In this document: piece after piece, positions 37,190 to 45,677 of the stretch
Numbering within the stretch: the stretch's first letter is position 1
Layout of the letters: every line of letters begins with the position of its first letter
Origin: Rhizobium deserti
GTDB lineage: Bacteria; Pseudomonadota; Alphaproteobacteria; Rhizobiales; Rhizobiaceae
Assembly (NCBI RefSeq): GCF_004358025.1
Contig: NZ_SMTL01000005.1
Span: forward strand, 186,001-250,000
Reading direction: 5' to 3'
DNA length: 64,000 nt
Program-made: the position numbers and the translations under genes
Notes under the pieces: generated by a model
The model's input: the letters and a program-made list of their open reading frames with translations, nothing else
The model's database searches: none
What the model was told of the DNA's origin: nothing

Positions 37190-38395
37190 ATGACCGAAGC
37201 CTTTATCTGTGATTATATCCGCACGCCTATCGGCCGCTTTGCCGGCTCCCTGTCCTCCGTTCGCGCGGACGATCTGGGGGCTGTCCCCTTGAAGGCGCTG
37301 ATGGAGCGCAACCCTTCCGTCGACTGGGAAGCACTCGGCGATGTCATCTACGGCTGTGCTAATCAGGCCGGTGAAGACAACCGCAACGTTGCCCGCATGT
37401 CTCTGCTTCTGGCGGGCTTGCCGGAGTCGGTCAGCGCCACGACGATCAACCGTCTTTGCGGCTCGGGCATGGATGCGGTCATCACCGCTGCCCGCGCCAT
37501 CAAGGCAGGCGAAGCCGAATTGGTGATCGCCGGCGGCGTCGAGAGCATGAGCCGGGCACCGTTTGTCATGCCCAAGGCCGAAACAGCATTTTCTCGAAAT
37601 TCCGAAATCTACGATACGACGATAGGCTGGCGTTTTGTCAATCCGCTGATGAAGCAATTATATGGCGTCGATTCTATGCCGGAGACCGGCGACAATGTCG
37701 CAATCGATTACCAGGTCTCGCGCCAGGACCAGGATGCCTTTGCCGTTCGTTCGCAGAACAAGGCAGCTGCTGCCCAGCAAAATGGGCGCCTGGAAAAGGA
37801 GATCACACCGGTCACCGTGCCGCAACGCAAAGGGGATCCAGTGGTCGTCTCCAAGGACGAGCATCCTCGCGTCACCAGCATGGAAGCCCTGGCGAAGTTG
37901 AAGCCGGTGAACAAGATGGAGGGGGGAACGGTGACCGCCGGCAATGCTTCCGGCGTCAACGACGGGGCCGCCGCGCTGATCATTGCTTCCGAGGCCGCAG
38001 TCAAGAAATTTGGCCTCACGCCGATCGCCCGGATTCTGGGCGGCGCGGCCGCTGGCGTTCCACCACGCGTCATGGGTATCGGCCCGGCACCGGCCACGGA
38101 AAAGCTTTGCGCCCGCCTCGGCCTGTCTCCGAAAGACTTCGACATCGTCGAGCTGAACGAGGCATTTGCATCCCAAGGCATTGCGACCTTGCGCCAGCTC
38201 GGAATTCCGGAAGATGCCGAACATGTCAATCCGAACGGCGGCGCCATCGCGCTCGGCCATCCGCTCGGGATGTCCGGTGCCCGTATCGCCGGAACGGCCG
38301 CGCTGGAATTGTCTATACGTGATGCCAAGCTAGCTTTGGCAACCATGTGTGTCGGTGTGGGGCAGGGTATTGCTGTTGCTTTGGAGCGCGCGTAG
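37190..38395 (+). CDS. pcaF: 3-oxoadipyl-CoA thiolase
   Basis: A 401-residue thiolase that splits beta-ketoadipyl-CoA to succinyl-CoA and acetyl-CoA, the last step of the pathway. The nucleophilic cysteine is in NRLCGSGMDAV, the catalytic His in NGGAIALGHPLGMSGAR, and the second Cys in CVGVGQGIA. AAGGATC precedes the ATG. Full family length. Genes for the upper protocatechuate pathway (pcaDCHGB) are not in the window. A terminator follows. Confidence 0.94.
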   Translation: MTEAFICDYIRTPIGRFAGSLSSVRADDLGAVPLKALMERNPSVDWEALGDVIYGCANQAGEDNRNVARMSLLLAGLPESVSATTINRLCGSGMDAVITAARAIKAGEAELVIAGGVESMSRAPFVMPKAETAFSRNSEIYDTTIGWRFVNPLMKQLYGVDSMPETGDNVAIDYQVSRQDQDAFAVRSQNKAAAAQQNGRLEKEITPVTVPQRKGDPVVVSKDEHPRVTSMEALAKLKPVNKMEGGTVTAGNASGVNDGAAALIIASEAAVKKFGLTPIARILGGAAAGVPPRVMGIGPAPATEKLCARLGLSPKDFDIVELNEAFASQGIATLRQLGIPEDAEHVNPNGGAIALGHPLGMSGARIAGTAALELSIRDAKLALATMCVGVGQGIAVALERA

Positions 38396-38424
38396 CCACA
38401 AATACGGTCTTCTGCTGATCCGTT

Positions 38425-38457
38425 AATAAAGAGGCTCACCAGGCCTCTTTATTTTTT
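38425..38457 (+). terminator. Rho-independent terminator after pcaF
   Basis: AATAAAGAGGC (38425-38435) pairs perfectly with GCCTCTTTATT (38443-38453), 7-nt loop, T6 run at 38452-38457. Confidence 0.9.
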
Positions 38458-38642
38458 GACGATTGCCAAATACTGATGGCGGCTGCAGGTTGTTATGTCA
38501 GTTTAAGTATGAATATTAGGCAATCTTGCGATCATATTTGGGTGCATCTTCTTCCCTAGTTGCTATTGCCTATCCTTCAGAATATCGAATCGAAACCATT
38601 CGAGAATCTCTTGGGGTGGCGGTTCAAATGAGGGGAAAACTT

Positions 38643-38999
38643 ATGTCTAGAAAATTCTATGGTCTTATTTTGGCGGTTATTCTTTCCGCTCAGGCAGGAA
38701 CTGCCATGGCGTTTGGTGCTATTGCTGTCAATGACTCGCAGGGGACGGCGGCTAGCGAGGCCGGTTACGGCGTCGGTTGGGGCGGAACGCGCAAGGAAGC
38801 GGAGCGGAATGCCGTGCGCGAATGCAAGTCTGTCGGCAACGACAGCTGCGAAGTTGCTGTCTGGTTCGAGAAGTGCGGCGCTTACGCCGGCGACCGCGTC
38901 AACTATGGCATTGGCTATGGCGCCAGCGCAAAGACGGCGGAACGGATGGCTCTCAAGGATTGCCCGAACTGCCAGATCATCGTTTCCGATTGCCAGTAA
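38643..38999 (+). CDS. exported DUF4189-type protein
   Basis: A 118-residue secreted or periplasmic protein. Signal peptide residues 1-22 (cut near AMA-F). The mature part FGAIAVNDSQGTAASEAGYG, with the pattern GxGWGxTxKEAExxAxxxC, is typical of DUF4189; four or more Cys (VRECKSVGNDSCEVAVWFEKC and CPNCQ) suggest disulfides. GAGGGG lies 7 nt before the ATG. The next gene encodes a shorter relative. Function unknown. Confidence 0.8.
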   Translation: MSRKFYGLILAVILSAQAGTAMAFGAIAVNDSQGTAASEAGYGVGWGGTRKEAERNAVRECKSVGNDSCEVAVWFEKCGAYAGDRVNYGIGYGASAKTAERMALKDCPNCQIIVSDCQ

Positions 39000-39021
39000 C
39001 CAGCACAACAGGACATTGACC

Positions 39022-39249
39022 ATGAACACGTTCGCACGTATCGGCTTTGCCGCACTTATCTCCGTTACGGCACTTGCCGGAGCCGCTGCGCCTGCAATGG
39101 CTTGGGACTGCATCGCTGTCTCCGAGGAAGGTTCCTACGGCTATAGCTACAATTATGACGACAAGGGTTCTGCGATTGAACGGGCTCTGAACGAGTGTGC
39201 CAACCGAACCACCTCGGACAGCACCTGCGAAATTGTCGAATGCGAATAA
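39022..39249 (+). CDS. small exported Cys-containing protein, related to the preceding gene
   Basis: A 75-residue protein with a signal peptide of 27 residues (cut at AMA-W). The mature part WDCIAVSEEGSYGYSYNYDD and ALNECANRTTSDSTCEIVEC resembles a shortened DUF4189 domain with four Cys. It starts 22 nt after the preceding gene and ends at a terminator, so the pair form an operon, probably from duplication. Function unknown. Confidence 0.75.
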   Translation: MNTFARIGFAALISVTALAGAAAPAMAWDCIAVSEEGSYGYSYNYDDKGSAIERALNECANRTTSDSTCEIVECE

Positions 39250-39279
39250 GGCAGGGTTAGTCCGCACGCCTTGGCTACT

Positions 39280-39302
39280 AGCCCGCTTCGGCGGGCTTTT
39301 CT
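39280..39302 (+). terminator. Rho-independent terminator after the DUF4189-like pair
   Basis: AGCCCGC (39280-39286) pairs with GCGGGCT (39291-39297) around TTCG; T-rich TTTTCTT follows. Confidence 0.85.
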
Positions 39303-39439
39303 TGCCGGGCCAGATTGCGTAAGCAGTATGGCAGCTAATATCAGCTTGGAGCCACGCCAGGACGCGGTATATCTGGATCTGGCTGATCCTTTAGCAAATC
39401 TCTTTCTAGGTTTCCGATCAGCGAAGCACGACCACGTCT

Positions 39440-39733
39440 ATGATCGGATTGAAGATGCCTACAAGCCCTGACGACCTTCCTGAAACCGAACACTCCGAAC
39501 TCGCCGGCGAGTTCACGGATGACGACATCACAGTGCTTGTCGATATTTACCGTGCGGCCGGCAGCCAGGGTGACTGGACGCTCGAAGTCATCACCGAAGA
39601 AGATGATGTGACCTCATGGGAGGAGCCTTTCGCCACCGATCGTGAGGCATTCGACGAATTCTTGGCGACGGTCGAGCGCGACGGCATCCGCTCCTTCTTT
39701 GGCGAACCTGACGCAGAGCCTGCGGTGCATTAG
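39440..39733 (+). CDS. small acidic hypothetical protein
   Basis: A 97-residue, strongly acidic soluble protein (ELAGEFTDDDITVLVDIYRA, LEVITEEDDVTSWEEPFATD, DREAFDEFLATVERDGI). No family recognised with certainty. The start may instead be ATG 39455. Its TAG overlaps the GTG of the next gene by one base, so they are translationally coupled. Charge pattern and coupling would suit a two-subunit complex or an antitoxin-like pair, but nothing more supports that. Confidence 0.65.
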   Translation: MIGLKMPTSPDDLPETEHSELAGEFTDDDITVLVDIYRAAGSQGDWTLEVITEEDDVTSWEEPFATDREAFDEFLATVERDGIRSFFGEPDAEPAVH

Positions 39734-39972
39734 TGAAGAAGGTCGAGGACTTGATCAGCTCCGCGAAGGCGGTTCATGAGCGCTATGCAACCGGCAGGAT
39801 GGATCGGGAAATCGTCCGCCAATGGATCTTGGGTCTTGGTGGCTATCCGGAGCCCTATGGCAGCCGGATCAAAGAATCGGCCGTTTGGTTCAAGTCGGGC
39901 CATAACGAGATGGATCCAACGGAGCTGAAAGTGACCGACCTCGCAAGTCTTGAGGGAATCTACCGCGCTTAG
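39733..39972 (+). CDS. small hypothetical protein coupled to the preceding gene
   Basis: A 79-residue protein (MKKVEDLISSAKAVHERYAT, GRMDREIVRQWILGLGGYPE), with amphipathic helices and no signal or membrane segment. Starts at GTG overlapping the previous stop. It ends 7 nt from the stop of the convergent carboxypeptidase gene. No function recognised. Confidence 0.6.
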   Translation: MKKVEDLISSAKAVHERYATGRMDREIVRQWILGLGGYPEPYGSRIKESAVWFKSGHNEMDPTELKVTDLASLEGIYRA

Positions 39973-39979
39973 CTTCGCG

Positions 39980-41530
39980 TTAATTTGGCAGATTTCCTTC
40001 GTAGAAGCCGCGGATGTCTTTCGCAAAGCTGAGCCTCGATTGAGGTTTGGTATAAAACATGTGGCCGCCGCCGTAGAGCTTGAGCCATGTCCGCCCCGCT
40101 GCGAGCTCCGCCGGCAGATGGTCGATAACATAGCGGCTCGCCCCATAGGGTGTCAGCGCATCGCTATAGCCGTGGGCGATCAGCAGTTTGAATGAGGGGA
40201 TGACCGACAACAGGTCGCGGATATCAGTGGAGACGCTGGCAAGCGACCGGCTGTCGCCACCGCGGCTGCCATTCCATTCCCACCTGCGGTTCACGTCTTC
40301 GTTCAACAGATTGTAGGTCATGTCGCTGGCAAAGCCGAGTTCGTTGCGCGCATAAGCCACGAAGGCGGCACCATAGGCGCGGGTATAACCTTCCAGGATC
40401 GGGTCGTCGTTGCGGTTGTAAGTGGCTTCCGGATAGGCGTCTGGGACTGCATAGGCGGCGTCATAGGGGCTGACGATCTTTCCGCGGCCGCCCATCTGTT
40501 TTGCATAGACGTCGCCGACGAAGCCGCGCGTTTGTGCCACAATATTTTTGGGGATGCCGGTTAGACCCGCGACGCGGTCGTAGAAGGTCTCAGCCGCCTG
40601 TCCGAAAGGCGCAGCGCCCGACAAGCCGACGAGATAGTCGCTCATGGCAAACCTCTCGGCATCGGCCAGCTTTTCGGGCGTGAACTGGTTTTCATGCTCC
40701 AGTTTGGCCGCTGCCAGCGAGGGTAGCTGCAGTGCTGCGCTCAACGGGTCGTCCGAGTTGGCGAGGAACTTTCCTTCGACCAGCGGCGACAGCATGATGA
40801 TGCTGGAGATGAGAATCCCTTGCGTGTTCTTCAGGGAGGCCGCGACCTTGGCCGCCCGGAAACCGCCATAGCTTTCACCCAGCAGGTATTTGTGTGCGTC
40901 GAGACGGTTGTTTTTCTGCACATAGAGCGCAATGGCCGTTGACAGGCTATCGGCATCCTGACGCACGCCATAAAAGCTTTTGGCGGCATCGTCATTGGCA
41001 GCCCGGCTCCAGCCCGTTCCGACCGGATCAATCAGCACCAGATCCGTGAATGCGAGCCAGCTTTCCGGATTGTCCTTCAGGACAGGCATGGTGCCGTCAT
41101 TGCCGTTCTCGCCGAACTCCAGGATTTTTGGGCCGACCAAACCCAAATGCAGGTAAGCCGAGGCCGCGCCTGGCCCGCCGTTGAAGGCGAAGGTGATGGG
41201 CCTTGCTCGCTCCGAAGGAGAGTAAGTCGGGCTCTTGGCCACATAGGCTGTGTAGAAAATTTTGGCCGACCGGTCTCCATCCTGACCGAAGAGATCAAGC
41301 GTGCCCGCAGTAGCCGTATAAGGCAGATCCCCGGACGGTGCTTTAAGGACATGCTGCGTCGTGGTGTCGGCCGGGATGAGAGTAAATATGCCTCGCGCCG
41401 AGGCGCGATCGGTTTGATCTTGACGCTGTCCAGGCCTATCTGCGGGGCCTGCCTGTTGCGGCCACGCCGGTCCGGCAACCAGAGTGATTAGAGCAAGGAG
41501 CGTGATAAAGGGCTTGGCAGAGCGGCGCAT
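39980..41530 (-). CDS. exported serine carboxypeptidase (peptidase S10-like)
   Basis: A 516-residue secreted or periplasmic alpha/beta-hydrolase. Signal peptide residues 1-24 (LLALITLVAGPAWPQ). The oxyanion segment FNGGPGAASAYLHLG, nucleophile elbow LGESYGGFRA, catalytic Asp in HGYSDALTPYGASR and His in YGGGHMFYT complete the triad of the S10 carboxypeptidase family. I start at the ATG that precedes the signal peptide; the open frame extends further into the anmK end. It is transcribed 53 nt after anmK on the same strand. Confidence 0.88.
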   Translation of the reverse strand: MRRSAKPFITLLALITLVAGPAWPQQAGPADRPGQRQDQTDRASARGIFTLIPADTTTQHVLKAPSGDLPYTATAGTLDLFGQDGDRSAKIFYTAYVAKSPTYSPSERARPITFAFNGGPGAASAYLHLGLVGPKILEFGENGNDGTMPVLKDNPESWLAFTDLVLIDPVGTGWSRAANDDAAKSFYGVRQDADSLSTAIALYVQKNNRLDAHKYLLGESYGGFRAAKVAASLKNTQGILISSIIMLSPLVEGKFLANSDDPLSAALQLPSLAAAKLEHENQFTPEKLADAERFAMSDYLVGLSGAAPFGQAAETFYDRVAGLTGIPKNIVAQTRGFVGDVYAKQMGGRGKIVSPYDAAYAVPDAYPEATYNRNDDPILEGYTRAYGAAFVAYARNELGFASDMTYNLLNEDVNRRWEWNGSRGGDSRSLASVSTDIRDLLSVIPSFKLLIAHGYSDALTPYGASRYVIDHLPAELAAGRTWLKLYGGGHMFYTKPQSRLSFAKDIRGFYEGNLPN

Positions 41531-41583
41531 GACAGCATTTCCTTCTGGAACGGCCGCCCTTATGTAGGGTGTTGGCGAAGGGA

Positions 41584-42708
41584 TCAAAGTGCCAAGCCTG
41601 CCACTCTCCCGCCAGTCATCGGCTTGGGTGCGCCGGTTGTCGCAGGGAAGCTGATGGGCAAGCCGCGCAGAACCCGCACAGCGAGAAAAGCAAAACATTC
41701 CGCCTCGACTGCGTCGCCGCGCCAGCCCAGCGTGTCGGCAGAAACGGCTTCGACGCCCGCGCGCTGCGCGATCATCGACATGATCGTCGGATTGTGACGC
41801 CCACCACCGCTGACGATCAGCTTGCTTGGCCTGTGGGGCAGCAGCTCCAGTGCGCGCCCGACGGTCGATGCGGTGAAGGCCGATAATGTCGCGGCGCCAT
41901 CGGCGGGGCTCAGGCCTTCGGCCATAGCCGCTGTGAAGTCGTTTCGATCCAATGATTTTGGAAAGGGGGCAGTGAAATAGGGATGCTGAAGAAGTTTGAC
42001 GAGGCGTTCCTCATCCACCGTACCGGATGCTCCAAGCGCTCCATCGACGTCCATCTCGCCAAGCCCATGCATCTTGATGAAGTCGTTGAGCGGCGCGTTG
42101 GCGGGGCCGGTGTCGAAGGCAATAATCTCGTCCTTGCCGTCCCACCAGGTGATATTGCCGACGCCTCCCAGGTTGAGGATGGCTATGTCTCCGCCCTTGG
42201 CTACGTCTCGCAGCAACGCCGTATGGTAGATGGCAGCAAGCGGCGCGCCCTGACCGCCGGCCCGGACGTCTGCCGAGCGAAAATCATAAGCGACCTTGGT
42301 GCCGAGGATCGCATGCATCAGCTCCCCGTCGCCCAGTTGCCGCGTATCGCCGAGCCTGGCTTTGGTCGGCGCCCGATGCAAGACGGTTTGCCCATGGAAG
42401 CCGACAATGCCGATGTCGCTCATCGCCAAGCCGGCGCTCTCTACCAGATCCTTGACGGCTTGTGATTGGGCTCGCGTGAGCGCGGCCTCCGCCTTGGCAA
42501 AGATTGCCGGTTCCAATCCGTCGAAATTCCACCGCCGAGCTTGCTGAAGTGCTTCTTCCAGAAGAACCCGAATGTCCGCAGGATAGGGAGCCAGACGGTA
42601 TATCCCAAATTCCTCGACATGCTCTCCATCGGTTTTCAGCAGTGCCACATCTATATTGCCGTCCAAGACGGTCCCGGTCATAAGGCCTACAGCCCAGATT
42701 GGCTCCAT
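41584..42708 (-). CDS. anmK: anhydro-N-acetylmuramic acid kinase
   Basis: A 374-residue kinase that converts 1,6-anhydroMurNAc from peptidoglycan recycling into MurNAc-6-phosphate. N-terminal [18 protein letters not shown] is the family signature (usually GTSxDGxD; here Val and Asn vary); [21 protein letters not shown] and [13 protein letters not shown] are conserved. GGGA lies before the ATG. The downstream S10-type peptidase gene may share the transcript, which would link cell-wall and peptide recycling. Confidence 0.92.
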   Translation of the reverse strand: MEPIWAVGLMTGTVLDGNIDVALLKTDGEHVEEFGIYRLAPYPADIRVLLEEALQQARRWNFDGLEPAIFAKAEAALTRAQSQAVKDLVESAGLAMSDIGIVGFHGQTVLHRAPTKARLGDTRQLGDGELMHAILGTKVAYDFRSADVRAGGQGAPLAAIYHTALLRDVAKGGDIAILNLGGVGNITWWDGKDEIIAFDTGPANAPLNDFIKMHGLGEMDVDGALGASGTVDEERLVKLLQHPYFTAPFPKSLDRNDFTAAMAEGLSPADGAATLSAFTASTVGRALELLPHRPSKLIVSGGGRHNPTIMSMIAQRAGVEAVSADTLGWRGDAVEAECFAFLAVRVLRGLPISFPATTGAPKPMTGGRVAGLAL

Positions 42709-43078
42709 GATCAGTCCCCGCTTTGAAAATGATGATAGGTTCAGTCTGCTTGGCGCAGTCCTATTGCAAGAGCGTTGTAAGCGCCGCTGCGGGCAGTGGG
42801 CAAGCGCTCTGTGCCATCGCGAGAGCGGCTTCCAGCCAAGGGGACCTGCTAGCTTATGTCGGAACATTTCTCTTGACGCGACTCACATAGCTGCCCACAG
42901 CTTGTAACGGAGCAGTTCGCTTATCTCTTGTTCCGGCGTAACCAGCTAAGCTTACTGTTAGTCTGGTGCAGCGGCGTATAAGATATGAGCGAGAATCGCA
43001 GTGCCGAACCAGTTGGCTTCATCCGTAGGTTATCCTCCGGTGAAAGAACAAGCTGATTGGCACGAAGGGGAATGTGGT
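42709..43078. other. divergent region between anmK and repA
   Basis: About 370 nt that should hold the repABC promoter and the anmK promoter. TAAGCTTA (palindrome near 42948) and a near-palindrome GTTCCGGCGTAAC (about 42930) are present; either could be a RepA binding site. A canonical 16-bp parS (GTT-N4-GC-N4-AAC) was not found. Confidence 0.4.
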
Positions 43079-44344
43079 ATGGTCGCATCGGCGAAAAAAT
43101 CGGGATCGGGTAAGATGGAGGCTGCCAAGGCTTCCGCTATTCTTGCCGATGAAGCGATCGCGAAAGATGCCCGCGCCCTGTCAGAGCAGTTGAAGGCAAT
43201 GCGCGAGCGGCTGTTTCCGCCCACTTCGACGAAAACGCTTCGCAGTTTTTCGTCGGGCGAAGCCGCAAAGCTGATCGGCGTTTCCGATGGCTATCTTCGC
43301 CAGCTTTCCTTGGCGGGAGAAGGGCCTCAGCCGGAGACCGGTGCCGGTGGCCGGCGCTTCTATTCCCTCGCCGATATTGATGCTTTGCGGGTCCACCTTT
43401 CCGACCAAGCTGCGGCAAAGGGAAATCTTGCCAAAGCCCGCTCTTATCTGCCGCACCGCGATGCCGCCAATGGCGAACATCTGCAGGTGATTTCGGTTAC
43501 CAACTTCAAGGGCGGTTCCGGCAAGACGACATCGGCCGTGCACCTGGCGCAGTATCTGGCGCTGACGGGCCATAGGGTCCTGGCAATCGATCTCGATCCT
43601 CAGGCATCGCTTTCGGCGCTTTTCGGCTATCAGCCGGAACTGGATCTGACCGGTAATGACACCCTGTTCGGTGCCATCCGTTACGATAACGAGCAACGTC
43701 CTCTCAAGGATGTGATCAGAGGCACCTATTTCCCAGGCCTTGATCTGGTTCCCGGCAATATCGAGCTGCAGGAATTCGAGCATGTGACGCCACAGGCGCT
43801 TGCAAGCCGTCAAAGCGGCAAGGATGTCGGGCCGCTCTTTTTTGCCCGCATCCAGGCGGCGCTGCAAACGGTCGAAGCTGATTACGATGTGGTGGTGATC
43901 GACTGCCCGCCACAGCTCGGCTACCTCACGCTCGCAGCCCTTTGCGCCTCGACCTCGGTCATCGTGACTGTACATCCGCAAATGCTCGACGTCGCCTCCA
44001 TGAACCAGTTCCTGTTCATGACGTCCGATCTTCTCTCCGTGGTGCGCGAAGCCGGCGGCACGCTCAATTTTGATTTCCTGCGCTATCTCGTTACCCGGTT
44101 TGAACCGAATGACGGACCGCAGGCCCAGATTGTCGGCTTCATGCGCTCCCTGTTCGGGGACAGGGTTCTGACGGCGCCGATGCTGAAATCGACGGCAGTG
44201 TCAGATGCAGGGCTGACGAAGCAGACGCTTTACGAAGTGGGGCGCGAGAATTTCACACGCGCCACCTATGACCGGGCTTTAGAAGCCATGAATGCGGTCA
44301 ATAGCGAGGTTGAAACCCTGATTCATGCAGCCTGGAACAGGTAA
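43079..44344 (+). CDS. repA: plasmid partitioning protein RepA (ParA ATPase)
   Basis: A 421-residue ParA-type Walker ATPase that segregates the plasmid and represses the repABC promoter. An N-terminal helix-turn-helix lies at GEAAKLIGVSDGYLRQLSLA. The deviant Walker A is VTNFKGGSGKTTSAVHLAQY, Walker A' is VLAIDLDPQASLSALFGYQ and the B strand VVVIDCPPQLGYLTLAAL. The start is uncertain: ATG 43079 with GGGGAA upstream is chosen over GTG 43001. repB follows by 20 nt. Confidence 0.95.
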   Translation: MVASAKKSGSGKMEAAKASAILADEAIAKDARALSEQLKAMRERLFPPTSTKTLRSFSSGEAAKLIGVSDGYLRQLSLAGEGPQPETGAGGRRFYSLADIDALRVHLSDQAAAKGNLAKARSYLPHRDAANGEHLQVISVTNFKGGSGKTTSAVHLAQYLALTGHRVLAIDLDPQASLSALFGYQPELDLTGNDTLFGAIRYDNEQRPLKDVIRGTYFPGLDLVPGNIELQEFEHVTPQALASRQSGKDVGPLFFARIQAALQTVEADYDVVVIDCPPQLGYLTLAALCASTSVIVTVHPQMLDVASMNQFLFMTSDLLSVVREAGGTLNFDFLRYLVTRFEPNDGPQAQIVGFMRSLFGDRVLTAPMLKSTAVSDAGLTKQTLYEVGRENFTRATYDRALEAMNAVNSEVETLIHAAWNR

Positions 44345-44364
44345 GGCGAATAAAGGTTTGGCAA

Positions 44365-45435
44365 ATGGCGGGTAGCCGCAAGAACGAGTTGAGGGCATTA
44401 TTCGGGGGAGGGCTTGCACCGACGGAGCAGCCTCTTGCGCCAGAAGCAAAGCCCGAACAGCAGAACGAGGTGAAATTTTCCAGCCCGAGCGAGGCTGTGC
44501 CGCCGCAGCGCAGTGCTTCCGGCGCTGTCAAGGCAATGGGGCTGTCGCTCGGCGCGATGACTCGTGAAGCGGAGGAGGCGAGGGCTCTGCGCCAAGCCCT
44601 CAATGAGGGCGAACGTGTTGTTGCCGTTCATCCAGACCGGATCGACTCCTCGATTGTCGAAGACAGGCTGAGGCTCGATGGTCGCGACGACGAAGATTTT
44701 GCAGCGTTGGTGGATAGCATTCGCGAGGGTGGGCAACAGGTGCCGGTCTTGCTTCGCCCGCATCCGGATCAGTCCGGGCGTTATCAGACTGCCTATGGAC
44801 ATAGACGTGTCCGGGCTGCTGCAAGACTCGGCATCGAGGTGAAGGCAATTGTCCGGCCGCTGTCGGACGACGAACTGGTGCTGGCGCAGGGCAAGGAGAA
44901 TGCCGAGCGCCGCAACCTGTCTTTCATCGAGCGCAGTGTGTTTGCCAAAAACCTCGCCAGCCACGGCTTCGATCGAAAAGTCATCGGCGACGCGCTTGCT
45001 GTGCAAAAGAGCGAGCTGTCGCGGCTTTTTGCCGTGGTGGAAAGCATCCCGGACGAGTTCATCCGGCTGATCGGCCCGGCGCCAAAGGTTGGCCGCGATC
45101 GCTGGATGAAGCTTGGAGAACTGCTGCAGACTGCTCCGGCTCAACAAGCGGCCAAGGAGGAAGTGCATTATCAGCGGTTTCAAGCCGCCGACAGCGACGG
45201 TCGATTCCAGCTTCTGTTCGACCGCTTGTCGCGTCGCCAGAAGCCGGAGGCTTCTCTTCCGGAAGAGATCAAGGATGCCAATGGCAAAGTATTTGCGCGT
45301 CTCAAGCTCGACGGAAAAAACAGACGCATTGAGTTTGCAGCGGATGTGGAGGCCGCTTTCATCGAAGATACGGCGGCTCTGCTCGCGGAGCGATATCAGG
45401 CCTTTGTGGCGAGCCGGTCAGGCGACAAGCACTGA
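44365..45435 (+). CDS. repB: plasmid partitioning protein RepB (ParB)
   Basis: A 356-residue ParB homologue. The ParB/Srx domain has RLDGRDDEDFAALVDSIREG, QQVPVLLRPHP and YGHRRVRAAARLG, with ENAERRNLSFIERSVFAKNL following as in the family; the central helix-turn-helix is in VIGDALAVQKSELSRLFAVV. AAAGG lies 8 nt before the ATG. It should bind parS near the cassette and work with RepA. Confidence 0.95.
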   Translation: MAGSRKNELRALFGGGLAPTEQPLAPEAKPEQQNEVKFSSPSEAVPPQRSASGAVKAMGLSLGAMTREAEEARALRQALNEGERVVAVHPDRIDSSIVEDRLRLDGRDDEDFAALVDSIREGGQQVPVLLRPHPDQSGRYQTAYGHRRVRAAARLGIEVKAIVRPLSDDELVLAQGKENAERRNLSFIERSVFAKNLASHGFDRKVIGDALAVQKSELSRLFAVVESIPDEFIRLIGPAPKVGRDRWMKLGELLQTAPAQQAAKEEVHYQRFQAADSDGRFQLLFDRLSRRQKPEASLPEEIKDANGKVFARLKLDGKNRRIEFAADVEAAFIEDTAALLAERYQAFVASRSGDKH

Positions 45436-45499
45436 CGGCCGTCATAGGCGACTGCCCGCAAGGGTTAATGGACACGAGAAAGGAAGCTAAGAGAGCAAG

Positions 45500-45550
45500 A
45501 AAAAAGGCCCCCAAAACGTCACCGTCCTGGAAGCCCTCTTCAATCTAAGC
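45500..45550 (-). ncRNA. counter-transcribed RNA (ctRNA, inc-alpha) of repABC
   Basis: An antisense RNA in the repB-repC gap that represses repC and determines incompatibility. Its promoter reads TTGACT (complement of 45580-45585), 17 nt, TTCTCT (complement of 45557-45562), placing the start near 45550. It ends in a terminator whose stem uses GGCTTCC and GGGGGCC with G-U pairs, followed by T6 (complement of 45500-45505). Length of about 50 nt and position match rhizobial ctRNAs. Confidence 0.8.
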
Positions 45551-45677
45551 AGTTCAAGAGAATCACTTCCAATGTCCAAAGTCAAGAGTCGACGGCAGAA
45601 ATGCCGCTTCGAAGCGTGATGATTTTTGGCTGACGCATGCCGTTTCCAAGGGCGCTTGCCTCCGAACGGAGACGGAC

